In this document: piece after piece, positions 51,219-59,464 of the stretch
Layout of the letters: every line of letters starts with the position of its first letter
How positions within the stretch are numbered: the first letter of the stretch is position 1
DNA from: BJHQ01 sp964654285
GTDB lineage: Bacteria; Planctomycetota; UBA11346
Reading direction: 5' to 3'
Assembly: GCA_964654285.1 (NCBI GenBank)
Contig: CAZZJC010000006.1
Coordinates: forward strand, 62,001-126,000
DNA: 64,000 nt
Position numbers and translations under genes: made by a program
The notes under the pieces: model-generated
Seen by the model: only the letters and a program-made list of their open reading frames with translations
Told to the model about the DNA's origin: nothing
Databases searched by the model: none

Positions 51219-51269
51219 TCGAAACATATTGCACCACGGGCCGCGTCGCTATTGTTTCGACACGACACC
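51219..51269. promoter_or_regulatory. Candidate operator upstream of the thioredoxin-like operon
   Basis: TCGAAACA at 51219-51226 and TGTTTCGA at 51253-51260 form an inverted pair. GTTTCGACACGACACC at 51254-51269 matches 13 of 16 bases of a site before the Cys-rich marR (53594-53609, other strand). It lies 34-84 nt before the ATG at 51303. Confidence 0.5.
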
Positions 51270-51302
51270 AATAAAGGTGATCCCAGCCCAACGAGGTCTC
51301 CC

Positions 51303-51545
51303 ATGTCCACGACTACCGCCATCTTCTACCACGCTGGCTGCCCGGTGTGCATCACCGCTGAACGCCAGCTGGCCGCAGCGCTCGACCCCTCCCGGTACGC
51401 CCTGCAGGTCGTCCACCTGGGCCAGCACAAGGACCAGATCGCCGCCGCCCGCGCTGCCGGTGTCACCTCGGTTCCCGCCCTGGTCATCGATGGGCAGGCG
51501 TTCCACATCAACTTCGGCGCGAGCCTCGATGCCGTCGCAGGCTGA
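51303..51545 (+). CDS. Small thioredoxin/glutaredoxin-like protein
   Basis: 80 aa with TAIFYHAGCPVCITAERQLA, a CXXC active site (CPVC) near residue 13, and GVTSVPALVIDGQAFHINFG, the cis-Pro loop. It would act as a thiol-disulfide reductase in the cytoplasm. It is the first gene of a three-gene group with a lipoprotein and a second thioredoxin-like gene. The AGG-containing leader before the ATG and the upstream operator candidate fit regulation by the Cys-rich MarR protein. Confidence 0.82.
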   Translation: MSTTTAIFYHAGCPVCITAERQLAAALDPSRYALQVVHLGQHKDQIAAARAAGVTSVPALVIDGQAFHINFGASLDAVAG

Positions 51546-51611
51546 ATCGCACCGCTCAGTTCAACAAAACCCACAAACCACACAAACCCCATGAACCCGC
51601 GAAAGGCTCCC

Positions 51612-52355
51612 ATGCTGCGGATCTCGTCCCTCGTCGTCCTCACCGCCACCGTTCTCTCGGCCTGCGAAACCACGGCCTGCAAGACCAAGCTGGCGCCGAC
51701 CGCCAATGCGGATCTGCAGGTGACCGCCGCCTCGGTGCGCTACCTGTCCGACATCGACCATCTGGTCTTCTCCATCACCGTGGCCGGCACGGCTGGAGGA
51801 ACCTCGGTGACCAAGCGCGGCAGCGTCGATGGTGCTCCCGTGCTCGGATATGTCTTCCCCACCACCCTGTCGGCGGCCGATGTCGGATTCGCAGCCACCG
51901 AGGGCATCGTCGCCCTGGCGGCCACCCAGCATCCCGACTTCGACGATTCCCCAATCTGGGACGAGAATCTCGACGGCAACTACGACAATGACGGAGCGAC
52001 CTGGCACACCCACTGGGTCGTGCTGACGAAGGACGAACGCGTTCCCGGTGGGCTGGCGGTGAAGGAGCGCAAGCCCACCGAACGGCTGCCGCCCACGGCG
52101 CCGGCGATGCCGATGTTCATGGATTCGCCTGGCTTCCCGGTCGTGATCAATGGCAAGGATGTGCGGATCGCCGTTCCGGCGCCTCGGGTGAATCGTCGCA
52201 TCGACTTCCGTTTCGATGCGGTCGCAGCCTACATGGCGGTGAGCGCCCCCGGCGGCGAACACAAAGGGCCGGCCGCGCTGCCCATGCTGGGCGTCTACCA
52301 GGTCTATTCGGTGCTGTCGGGCAATCTGTCGCTCCCCTACTCGGTCACCCGCTGA
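51612..52355 (+). CDS. Lipoprotein of unknown function
   Basis: 247 aa. The signal peptide SSLVVLTATVLSACETTAC ends in a lipobox (LSAC). The mature part contains DNDGATWHTHWVVLTKDERV and many acidic residues (HPDFDDSPIWDENLDGNYDN), possibly metal-binding. No family was recognised. An ATG at 51591 is in frame; 51612 has a nearby AAAGG and was preferred. It lies between two thioredoxin-like genes and may be their exported partner. Confidence 0.7.
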   Translation: MLRISSLVVLTATVLSACETTACKTKLAPTANADLQVTAASVRYLSDIDHLVFSITVAGTAGGTSVTKRGSVDGAPVLGYVFPTTLSAADVGFAATEGIVALAATQHPDFDDSPIWDENLDGNYDNDGATWHTHWVVLTKDERVPGGLAVKERKPTERLPPTAPAMPMFMDSPGFPVVINGKDVRIAVPAPRVNRRIDFRFDAVAAYMAVSAPGGEHKGPAALPMLGVYQVYSVLSGNLSLPYSVTR

Positions 52356-52389
52356 CACCTCCATTCCAACCAGCTCACGCGAGATCCCC

Positions 52390-52860
52390 ATGACCACACC
52401 CGATCCCATCCCCTTGACCCTGGACGTCTCGCGCTGGTTCCATGCCCCGGCGGGATTCTCACTGGCCGACCTGCGCGGTCGGCCGGTGCTGCTGCATACC
52501 TTCCAGCTGCTCTGCCCAGGTTGCGTCCAGCATGCGATTCCGCAGATCCGGCGCATCGAGGCCCTCGGCGACGAGGTGGCCGTGGTCGGACTCCACACCG
52601 TCTTCGAGCATCATGACGCGATGACGCCGACCGTGCTCGAAGCCTTCTTGCATGAAAATCATCTGCACCATCCGGTCGGCGTCGACGCTTCGGTTCCCGG
52701 GCAGCGCATCCCTTCGACGATGGCCCGGCTGCGCCTCCAGGGCACGCCTTCGCTGCTCCTGCTGGATCGCGAGGGGCGAGAGCGCCGACGCTGGTTCGGC
52801 GCGGTGTCCGATCTGGAAATCGGATGGGAGCTTGGCCGGATCACCGCCTCAGGCGGCTGA
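52390..52860 (+). CDS. Peroxiredoxin/TlpA-like thioredoxin-fold protein
   Basis: 156 aa. VLLHTFQLLCPGCVQHAIPQ contains a CPGC motif in the redox-active position of the TlpA/AhpC family, and GTPSLLLLDREGRERRRWFG has the cis-Pro (TPS). There is no signal peptide, so it is cytoplasmic. Third gene of the thiol-redox cluster beginning at 51303, with only 34 nt to its predecessor. It could reduce peroxides or disulfides; which is not clear. Confidence 0.8.
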   Translation: MTTPDPIPLTLDVSRWFHAPAGFSLADLRGRPVLLHTFQLLCPGCVQHAIPQIRRIEALGDEVAVVGLHTVFEHHDAMTPTVLEAFLHENHLHHPVGVDASVPGQRIPSTMARLRLQGTPSLLLLDREGRERRRWFGAVSDLEIGWELGRITASGG

Positions 52861-53012
52861 TCCGGCCCGGGCCGCCCTCGGGGGCTGGGGTCCACGATCC
52901 ACCTGGTGGCGAGCCCGCTCAGTCCTGATGTCCAGCGGGAGCGCGGGCGATCGTGCGCTTCCCGGCGCGGGGAAGCGGGCGGCGCAGCCACGACCGCGTC
53001 CAGGCAACGGCG

Positions 53013-53585
53013 TCAGCCGGCATCCAGCCGCGCGGGGTCGTGCTCGCGGCACCACAGCTGCCGATCTGCCGCGGTCAGGGATTCGCGGGTGAGTCCGCAG
53101 CGGAAACGCCCTTCGCCTTCCTGCACGTGATGGCGGCAGCTGTGGCAGGCGCCGAAGCTGCGTTTTCCGCCCGCCTGCTGCAGTCGCGTCAGCATGGCGG
53201 CCAGACCGGCTCCGATGCGCGGATCGGCCTGCTGCACCACCGTCTTCCAGGCGGCTGGCGGATTGGAGTCGCGCAGGATCCGGCGACCCTCGCGGGTCAG
53301 CCTGAGATGCGACACCCGCTGATCGTCCTGGTCTGCGAGACGTTCCACCAGGCCGCGTGCCACCAGCAGTTCGACGCTCTGGGATACCGTGCCCTTGGTT
53401 GCACCCAGGTATTCGACCAGGGCCGTGAGCGTATCGCTGTAACGGTTGGCGTGGGCGAGGTAGACGAGGATCCTTCCATGCACCGGATGCAGGCCCAGGG
53501 CGTCCCAGTGCGAGCGCGCCAAGCCCGCCAGCACCGAGGACAGGCGTTCGATGAGTTCGTCGAGACCGGGAGATTCCTCGTCCAC
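53013..53585 (-). CDS. MarR-family regulator with C-terminal Cys cluster
   Basis: 190 aa. The winged HTH is LVEYLGATKGTVSQSVELLV with wing DQDDQRVSHLRLTREG. The C-terminal part carries CHSCRHHVQEGEGRFRCGLT and LWCREH: four Cys and nearby His that could bind a metal or FeS cluster or sense thiol oxidation. The GTG at 53585 starts the frame; the ribosome-binding site is weak. A sequence shared with the 51303 promoter lies 9 nt upstream, suggesting autoregulation and control of the thiol-redox operon. It faces that operon from the opposite strand. Confidence 0.82.
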   Translation of the reverse strand: MDEESPGLDELIERLSSVLAGLARSHWDALGLHPVHGRILVYLAHANRYSDTLTALVEYLGATKGTVSQSVELLVARGLVERLADQDDQRVSHLRLTREGRRILRDSNPPAAWKTVVQQADPRIGAGLAAMLTRLQQAGGKRSFGACHSCRHHVQEGEGRFRCGLTRESLTAADRQLWCREHDPARLDAG

Positions 53586-53593
53586 GGCAATAT

Positions 53594-53609
53594 GGTATCG
53601 TAGCGAAAC
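53594..53609 (-). promoter_or_regulatory. Second copy of the shared operator-like site, upstream of marR
   Basis: Minus-strand GTTTCGCTACGATACC matches the 51254-51269 sequence GTTTCGACACGACACC at 13 of 16 positions. It is 9 nt before the GTG start, where a repressor would block transcription. Confidence 0.5.
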
Positions 53610-53762
53610 GAATTGAAACCCCCAACATGGCGTCCGCTCTCTGGCGCCCCGTTCGCGTCCATCCGGGGCGGCGACGGGCTGATCACCCGGAGATGACGAC
53701 GGGTCCGTGTCGGCCGGATCGGCGGGAACGGGTCGGCTGGTGTCGCCCTACCAGCGCCTAGC

Positions 53763-54692
53763 ATGCGGCTCCGGATGCTCGCCGCGTTCGTCACCGTCTG
53801 CCTCTGGTCGTGTTCGGCTATTGCCTCGGCGCGCACGGCCCGCTGGCTCGGGGCGGTGGCGGCCAACCGCTGGCGCATGGTGATCGCCGGCGGCGTGCTC
53901 GGCGGGTTGTGGCTGGCCTGCGGCGGCGATCCGGGGCCGGCGGCGTGGTGGTTCCTGCTCTCGGGCGCGATCGGGCTGGGCCTGGGCGATCTCTGCATGT
54001 TCGCCGCCTATGAGCGCCAGGGGGCGCGGCTGACCTCGCTGATGACGCACTGCCTGGCGGTGCCGGTCGCGGTCGCGGTGGAATGGGTCTGGCTCGGCCA
54101 TGGGCTGGGCTGGCTCGAACTCGCCCTCTGCCTGGCGATCCCGGCGGTGGTCGCGGTGGCGCTGGCCCCGGGCGTGCATCTGGTCGCCGATCCGGCGGCG
54201 CGGCGCTGGGGCATCTGCTTCGGGATCGGCGCGGGTATCGGGTATGGGCTGGGCAGCGTCATCGCGCGCAAGGGCTATGCGATGGCCGCCGCCGCGGGCC
54301 AGCCGCTCGCGGGGTTCCCGGGCGCCGCCACCGCCGGCTTCATCCGCACCCTGGGCGGGATCGCCTTCGTCCTCCTGCTGCAGGGGCTCGCCGTGCGCCT
54401 GCTGCGGGTCGGGCATGGGCCCGGCACCGGGCACGAACGGTCCTGGCGGCGGGCCCTGCCCTGGCTGCTGTTCACCGCCAGCGTCGGGCCGGGAGTCGGC
54501 ATGGTCACCTACCAGTGGGCGCTGGCCCAGGGCCAGGCCGGGCCGGTGCATGCGGTGCTGTGCCTGTCTCCGATCATGGTGATGCCGCTGACCTGGCTGA
54601 TCGACGGCGACCGGCCGCCGCCCCTGGCCATCGCCGCCGGCGTGCTCGCCGCGGCCGGCGCCGCCACGGTGGCGCTGCTGCATCACGGCTGA
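53763..54692 (+). CDS. EamA/DMT-superfamily transporter
   Basis: 309 aa with about ten membrane helices in two repeats, the second starting near residue 145 (WGICFGIGAGIGYGLGSVIAR). The C-terminal SPIMVMPLTWLIDGDRPPPL matches the end of EamA repeats with its conserved Pro and acidic residue. Transporters of this type move small metabolites out of or into the cell; the substrate is unknown. Short unrelated GC-rich sequence separates it from neighbours. Confidence 0.8.
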   Translation: MRLRMLAAFVTVCLWSCSAIASARTARWLGAVAANRWRMVIAGGVLGGLWLACGGDPGPAAWWFLLSGAIGLGLGDLCMFAAYERQGARLTSLMTHCLAVPVAVAVEWVWLGHGLGWLELALCLAIPAVVAVALAPGVHLVADPAARRWGICFGIGAGIGYGLGSVIARKGYAMAAAAGQPLAGFPGAATAGFIRTLGGIAFVLLLQGLAVRLLRVGHGPGTGHERSWRRALPWLLFTASVGPGVGMVTYQWALAQGQAGPVHAVLCLSPIMVMPLTWLIDGDRPPPLAIAAGVLAAAGAATVALLHHG

Positions 54693-54749
54693 GTCCGGCG
54701 CGGCGGCGCCCCCTGGGCTGGGGATCGGCCGGCATAGCATGGCGCGACC

Positions 54750-55934
54750 ATGGCAAACACCGACATCCTTCCGTCCGAACGCACCGTGTCCGCCGATGCC
54801 GGGACCGGCCGCCCGGTCGTGCGCTGGACCGCCGGGGCCTGGAAGGACCAGCACCTCTACTTCACCGGGCCGTCGGTCACCGCCGACGACCGCTGGCTGG
54901 TGGTCATCAGCGAACGCGACGGCCATCCCAACCTGTGGGCGATCGACCGCCAGGATGGCCGCCTGCACCGACTGACCGCCAACCGCGCCGGCAAGCGCCG
55001 ATCCTACTGCCATGGCGCCGGCGGTTCGCGCGGCTTCAGCAAGAGCGCGCCCTGCCTGGATGCGGTGCGGCGCCGGGCCTATGCCATCATCGATGACCGC
55101 ATCCAGCGCATCGATCTCGACGACCGCCGGGTGGTCGACCTGGGTGCGCTGCCGGAGGGCTGGATCACCTCGTTCACCCAGGTCTCGCCCGATGGCCGCT
55201 GGCTCTGCGTACCGGTCACCAACCCCGAGGCGTTCGCCGGCCCCGCCGCGGTCGCGGACCAGGCGACCCAGATGCGGGCGGTGTGGGCCCAGGTCGTCGC
55301 CGGCACGGTGCGCAGCCGGCTGCTGCTCATCGACACCGAAACCGGGGCGCAGCGCACCCTGGCCGAGGTGCCCTTCTGGGTCACCCATGTGCAGTTCGAT
55401 CCCTGCGGATCCGGCCGCATCCTCTTCAACAGCGAATGCCTGTGGCATGAGCAGGACCGCATCCCGCGCATGTGGATCGCCGAGACCGATGGCCGCACCC
55501 ATCCCCTCTTCGCCCAGCCTGCGGGCGAACGCATCGGGCACGAGAACTGGTCCGCCGACGGCCGGCACGTGGTCTACCATGGGTATGCCTCGGGTGACGA
55601 TTTCTTCGGCAAGACCGGCGGGCACTTCCTCGCCCGGCGCACCGCCGAGGGCGCGCTGGTCGAGCGCGTGGCGATCGGCGATCTCGGTATCCACCACGCC
55701 ACCCTGATGGCGGACGGCGGCTATCTGGTCGACACCCTCGACGGCCGCCTCGGCCTCGTCCATCCCGCCGGCGCCGCGACCGCCATCCGGACCCTCTGCC
55801 GCAGCGACACCCGCGACCGCGCCGACCAGGACACCCACGCCCACGCCATCGCCTGCCCGCACGGCCGCAGCGCGGTGTTCAGCAGCGATCGCGCCGGCGG
55901 GGTCGATGTGTACGAGATCGGCCTGCCGGCGTGA
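54750..55934 (+). CDS. Oligogalacturonate-lyase-like (PL22) beta-propeller protein
   Basis: 394 aa with repeated beta-propeller blades (FTGPSVTADDRWLVVISERD, FTQVSPDGRWLCVPVTN, HENWSADGRHVVYHGYAS). The segment THVQFDPCGSGRILFNSECL and WHEQDRIPRMWI matches the PL22 oligogalacturonate lyase family, including its His-rich substrate site and a second YHGY. No signal peptide is visible, so it would act in the cytoplasm on imported oligogalacturonides. It overlaps the TSUP transporter start by 4 nt. A related non-lyase propeller protein is the main alternative. Confidence 0.72.
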   Translation: MANTDILPSERTVSADAGTGRPVVRWTAGAWKDQHLYFTGPSVTADDRWLVVISERDGHPNLWAIDRQDGRLHRLTANRAGKRRSYCHGAGGSRGFSKSAPCLDAVRRRAYAIIDDRIQRIDLDDRRVVDLGALPEGWITSFTQVSPDGRWLCVPVTNPEAFAGPAAVADQATQMRAVWAQVVAGTVRSRLLLIDTETGAQRTLAEVPFWVTHVQFDPCGSGRILFNSECLWHEQDRIPRMWIAETDGRTHPLFAQPAGERIGHENWSADGRHVVYHGYASGDDFFGKTGGHFLARRTAEGALVERVAIGDLGIHHATLMADGGYLVDTLDGRLGLVHPAGAATAIRTLCRSDTRDRADQDTHAHAIACPHGRSAVFSSDRAGGVDVYEIGLPA

Positions 55935-56707
55935 CCGCGCCGTTGCGCCTGACCTTCGCGATCGGCCTGGCCGGCGGCCTGCTCGGGGCCCTGGTCGGGC
56001 TCGGCGGCGGGGTGGTGATGATCCCGCTGATGCTCGCGTGCTGCGGCCTGTCCCGGCACCAGGCGCACGCGACCAGCCTGGCGGCGGTGATCGCCACCGG
56101 CACCGCCGGGACGCTGCCCTACCTCCTCCAGGGCAGGTTCGATGCCCACGCGGCGGGCCTGCTGGCCGGCACCGCGATGACGTTCTCCTGGGCTGGGGCC
56201 CGGCTCGCGCATCGTCTCAAGGCCCAGACCCTGCGCCGCGTGTTCGGGGTGATGGTCCTCACGCTCGCCGCCCTGCTGCTCGCCAAGCCCTGGCTGCTGC
56301 AGCAGGGATCCGGGGCCGGTCATGCGCTGGGCTGGATCGGCCTCGGCATCCTGGGCGCGGTGGCGGGGTTCTTCGCCGGGCTGATGGGCGTCGGCGGCGG
56401 CGGGATCATGGTGCCCGGCATGGTCCTGCTCGCCGGCCTCGACCAGCACACCGCCCAGGGCACCTCCCTGCTGGTCATGGTGCCGGCGGCGATCATCGGC
56501 ACCTGGACCCACGCCCGCGCCGGCCTGGTCGCCACCGGCCTGCTGCCCGGCCTGATACCCGGCGTGCTGCTCGGCGCGCTGCTCGGCGGCTTCGGGGCCA
56601 ACCTCATCCCGCAGGATGGGCTGCGCTGGATGTTCGGCTTGTTCATGTGCTGGCTCGGCTGGCGCGACCTGCGTCCGGCGCCGGCCCGGCCGCCGGAGAG
56701 GACCTGA
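55931..56707 (+). CDS. TSUP/TauE-family exporter
   Basis: 258 aa with two repeats, each with the GLGGGVVMIPL / GVGGGGIMVPG motif, and eight predicted helices. TSUP proteins move sulfite, sulfoacetate or organosulfur compounds across the inner membrane; here the substrate is unknown. The GTG at 55931 overlaps the preceding stop (GTGA), so it is coupled to the PL22-like gene. It is convergent with the large kinase gene. Confidence 0.85.
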   Translation: MTAPLRLTFAIGLAGGLLGALVGLGGGVVMIPLMLACCGLSRHQAHATSLAAVIATGTAGTLPYLLQGRFDAHAAGLLAGTAMTFSWAGARLAHRLKAQTLRRVFGVMVLTLAALLLAKPWLLQQGSGAGHALGWIGLGILGAVAGFFAGLMGVGGGGIMVPGMVLLAGLDQHTAQGTSLLVMVPAAIIGTWTHARAGLVATGLLPGLIPGVLLGALLGGFGANLIPQDGLRWMFGLFMCWLGWRDLRPAPARPPERT

Positions 56708-56752
56708 GGTCGTGCGGCATCGCCGCATCCTTGCCCGATCGTCCAGGCGTTC

Positions 56753-58969
56753 TCAGCGCGGGTCGTCCCCTGCTGGCGCGGATCCGGCCGGCTGCCCCGG
56801 CAAGCGCACGCCGGCGGCCAGCAACGCCTGCACACTGCGTTCCATCGGGTGGCCGACGTGGTTGCGCCGATGGGCGCTGAGCGGTGCGGGGTCGAGGCGA
56901 TCGATCAGCGCCTGCGCCTCGGCGACGCGGCCCTGGCGGGTCAGCGCCACGGCGTGCAGGACTTCGACCTCGGTGCTGCCGGCGACCAGCGAGCGTCCAC
57001 GGGCGACGTGGCGCACCAGGGCCGCGACATCGTCGCGCGCGAGCGCGACATAGGCGAGGAGGAGCGGCGGCAGCACGCTGTCGGGTTCGGCGCCGGAGGC
57101 GATCAGCGCCAGGCGTTCGGTGGTGCCGACGTCGCCTTCGGCCAGGCTGGCGCGGGCGCTGGCGATGAGCGGCCAGAAGTCGCCGGGGCGGTCGGCCATG
57201 CGGTGCTGCGCCGCGACGGTGAGGCGCGGTTCAGGCGCGAACAGGGCGAGCGCGGTGGCGGCGGAGGGGGCCTCGGTCAAGGTGGCGTCGGAGTCGGCGC
57301 AGGGGCAGAACAGCGGTTCGCCGCCGGCGAACCGGCTGCGCCCCAGGAGCCGGCCGAGGGCCTGCCAGCCCGGGGTCGGTCCGCCGGCGGCCAGCAGCGC
57401 GACGGTGGCGTCGGCGTGCGAGTCGGCCCCGCGTTCCTTCTCTGCACGCCAGAGAAAAGCCAGGGATTCGGCGAGCAGCGACCGGAGCGGACTGGCGGCG
57501 AGCGCGACCGCATCGGCGGCGATGCGGTCGACATCCAGGCTCAGGCCGGCGTCGCGGATCGCCTGGCGCCAGGCCTGCACCTGGTCGGCCCACGGGCCGA
57601 GGGTGCGGGTGCGATGGAGCAGTCCGGTCAGGCGCACCCGCACCGCGTCCTCGCGTTCGCGCCGCGCCGCGAGGTCGAACGCGGTCTGGAGCCTCGCCTC
57701 GACCGGGGCCGCCAGGCGGGGATGGCGGATGGCGATCGCGCGCACCTCGGCCAGCGCCACCGCCACCGTGGTGCTGCGGTCGAGCACGGCATCCGCCGCG
57801 ATCCGGGCGAGGCGGGCCTCGGCCTCGGCCCGCGCCTGCCGCGCCTGCCAGGCCCAGCCGGCGAGGACGAGCGCGAGCGCGACCAGCCCGGCGGCGAGGC
57901 CCGCGCGGACGCGCGGCGAGCGGCGCAGGCGGAGCCAGGCCCGCTCCAGGCGGTTGGCGTCCTGGGCCAGGGTGATGCCGTCGCCGAGCCAGCGCCGCAG
58001 GTCGTCGGCCACCGCGCCGGCATGGGGATAGCGGGCGGCGGGATCCGGCGCCAGGCAGCGGCGGATGAGCGCGGCGATGCCCCGCGGGATGGCCTTGGGG
58101 AGGTTCCCCGGAGCGCGGACCTCCGGTCCGCTCGTGTGCCGTGCTCCGGGTTCCGGGGCCAGCCCCGTGAAGCCGAAGCGGACGAGCGCGCCGAGGGCGT
58201 AGACATCCTGGCGCGGATCGGCGGCGGCGACGCCCTGCTCCGGCGCCATCCAGGCCGGGGTGCCGGCGCGCACCCCGTCGCGCGTGCCGACCGGCACCGC
58301 CAGCCCCCAGTCGAGCACGTACACCGCGCCGAACTCCGCGACCAGGATGTTGCGCGGGGTGAGATCGCGGTGCACCACGCCGCGGCTGTGGGCGTAGCCG
58401 ACCGCCTCCGCGACGCGCACCAGGATGGCGACCAGCTCGCTCAGCGGCACGCCGCCGGCGGTGATCAGCGCGTCCAGGGTGCGCCCGTCCAGGCGCTTCA
58501 TCGCGAAGGCGGGCAGGCCGTCGCTGCGGCCGACATCGTAGACCGGCGGGATGGCGGGATGCTCCAGCCCGGCGGTGAGGGCGGCTTCGCACCGGAAGGC
58601 GGCCTCGCGCGCCTGGAACTGCTCCAGCGGCTCGTCGACGCGGCGCGGGCGCAGCACCTTCAGCGCCACCACCCGGTCGAGGACGCGATCGTGCGCCGCG
58701 CTGACCACCGCCATGCCGCCAGCGCCCAGCGGCAGGCCAGGACGCAGGCGGCCGCGCGGGAGATCGCTGGTGAAACCCGGTGCGGGCCGGGTCGGCGCAA
58801 GCACCCCGTCCAGTCCCGGCTGATCGCCTGCCGCCTCGGCCAGGACGCAGGCGGCCTCGGCCTCATCCAGCGCCGCCAGCCAGGCGTCGACCGCGCTGAA
58901 GCGCGCGGGCGGCAGCGAACCGGCGCAGAAGGCGCGCAGTTCGTCGGGACTGGGCGGGGCATCCGGCAT
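56753..58969 (-). CDS. Membrane-anchored Hanks-type Ser/Thr kinase
   Basis: 738 aa. Residues 1-75 are a Cys/Ala-rich leader domain. The kinase domain spans about residues 75-350, with GLPLGAGGMAVVSAAHD, VVALKVLRPRR, GVVHRDLTPRNILVA, VLDWGLAVPVG (DWG variant) and GTPAWMAPEQG. A single membrane helix (GLAAGLVALALVLAGWAW) near residue 375 separates it from a C-terminal region of about 350 residues with helical, TPR-like repeats. The DWG variant and the layout are common in planctomycetes. The ATG at 58969 was chosen because kinase-type N-terminal sequence begins there. It is divergent from yraN. Confidence 0.88.
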   Translation of the reverse strand: MPDAPPSPDELRAFCAGSLPPARFSAVDAWLAALDEAEAACVLAEAAGDQPGLDGVLAPTRPAPGFTSDLPRGRLRPGLPLGAGGMAVVSAAHDRVLDRVVALKVLRPRRVDEPLEQFQAREAAFRCEAALTAGLEHPAIPPVYDVGRSDGLPAFAMKRLDGRTLDALITAGGVPLSELVAILVRVAEAVGYAHSRGVVHRDLTPRNILVAEFGAVYVLDWGLAVPVGTRDGVRAGTPAWMAPEQGVAAADPRQDVYALGALVRFGFTGLAPEPGARHTSGPEVRAPGNLPKAIPRGIAALIRRCLAPDPAARYPHAGAVADDLRRWLGDGITLAQDANRLERAWLRLRRSPRVRAGLAAGLVALALVLAGWAWQARQARAEAEARLARIAADAVLDRSTTVAVALAEVRAIAIRHPRLAAPVEARLQTAFDLAARREREDAVRVRLTGLLHRTRTLGPWADQVQAWRQAIRDAGLSLDVDRIAADAVALAASPLRSLLAESLAFLWRAEKERGADSHADATVALLAAGGPTPGWQALGRLLGRSRFAGGEPLFCPCADSDATLTEAPSAATALALFAPEPRLTVAAQHRMADRPGDFWPLIASARASLAEGDVGTTERLALIASGAEPDSVLPPLLLAYVALARDDVAALVRHVARGRSLVAGSTEVEVLHAVALTRQGRVAEAQALIDRLDPAPLSAHRRNHVGHPMERSVQALLAAGVRLPGQPAGSAPAGDDPR

Positions 58970-59098
58970 GCTGGGACCATGCTGCCGCGCCGGCGGCACC
59001 ACCCAAGCTCCAACCCGAGCGGCACCGGGCGGCACCCGCTGCGCCGCGCAGCCCGCCACGGCTTGCACCGGCCGCCGGCGCATGCCAGCCTTGCCGCC

Positions 59099-59455
59099 AT
59101 GGGCGATCCGCAGCAGGAAGGACGGCGGGCCGAGGACCGCGTCTGCATGCATCTGCGGTGGCGCGGCTGGCGCCTCTGCGCCCGCAACTGGATCGGCGGC
59201 GGGGGTGAACTCGATCTCGTCGCCAGCCGCTGGACGACGCTGCTCGTGGTCGAGGTCCGCCGCCGCGCCAGCGCCGAGGCAGCCCTCGCCTCGGTCGACC
59301 GCGCCAAGCTCGATCATGTGATCGCCGCCGCCCAGGCGCTGGTGCGCACCCACCGGCTGCAGCGGTACCGCCTGCGCCTCGATCTCGCCGCCGTCGATGA
59401 ACGCGGGCGCATCACCTGGACCCGCGATGTCCTCGCCGGGCAGCCCGGCTGGTGA
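59099..59455 (+). CDS. yraN: UPF0102/YraN-like endonuclease-fold protein
   Basis: 118 aa. GRRAEDRVCMHLRWRGWRLC, NWIGGGGELDLVASRW and LLVVEVRRRAS match the YraN family, with the GE(I/L)DLVA and V(E)VR residues of a restriction-endonuclease-like fold. The family may act on Holliday junctions or replication forks; function is not settled. The ATG at 59099 follows no strong ribosome-binding site. It overlaps the C-terminus of a long non-coding frame in the same region. Confidence 0.9.
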   Translation: MGDPQQEGRRAEDRVCMHLRWRGWRLCARNWIGGGGELDLVASRWTTLLVVEVRRRASAEAALASVDRAKLDHVIAAAQALVRTHRLQRYRLRLDLAAVDERGRITWTRDVLAGQPGW

Positions 59456-59464
59456 TGCCCGTAG

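Noticed and set aside
56849..59455. 868-codon plus-strand open frame
   Set aside because: It is antisense to the Ser/Thr kinase gene and its composition (poly-Gly/Arg/Asp) is a shadow of GC-rich codons; only the last 118 codons (yraN) are real.
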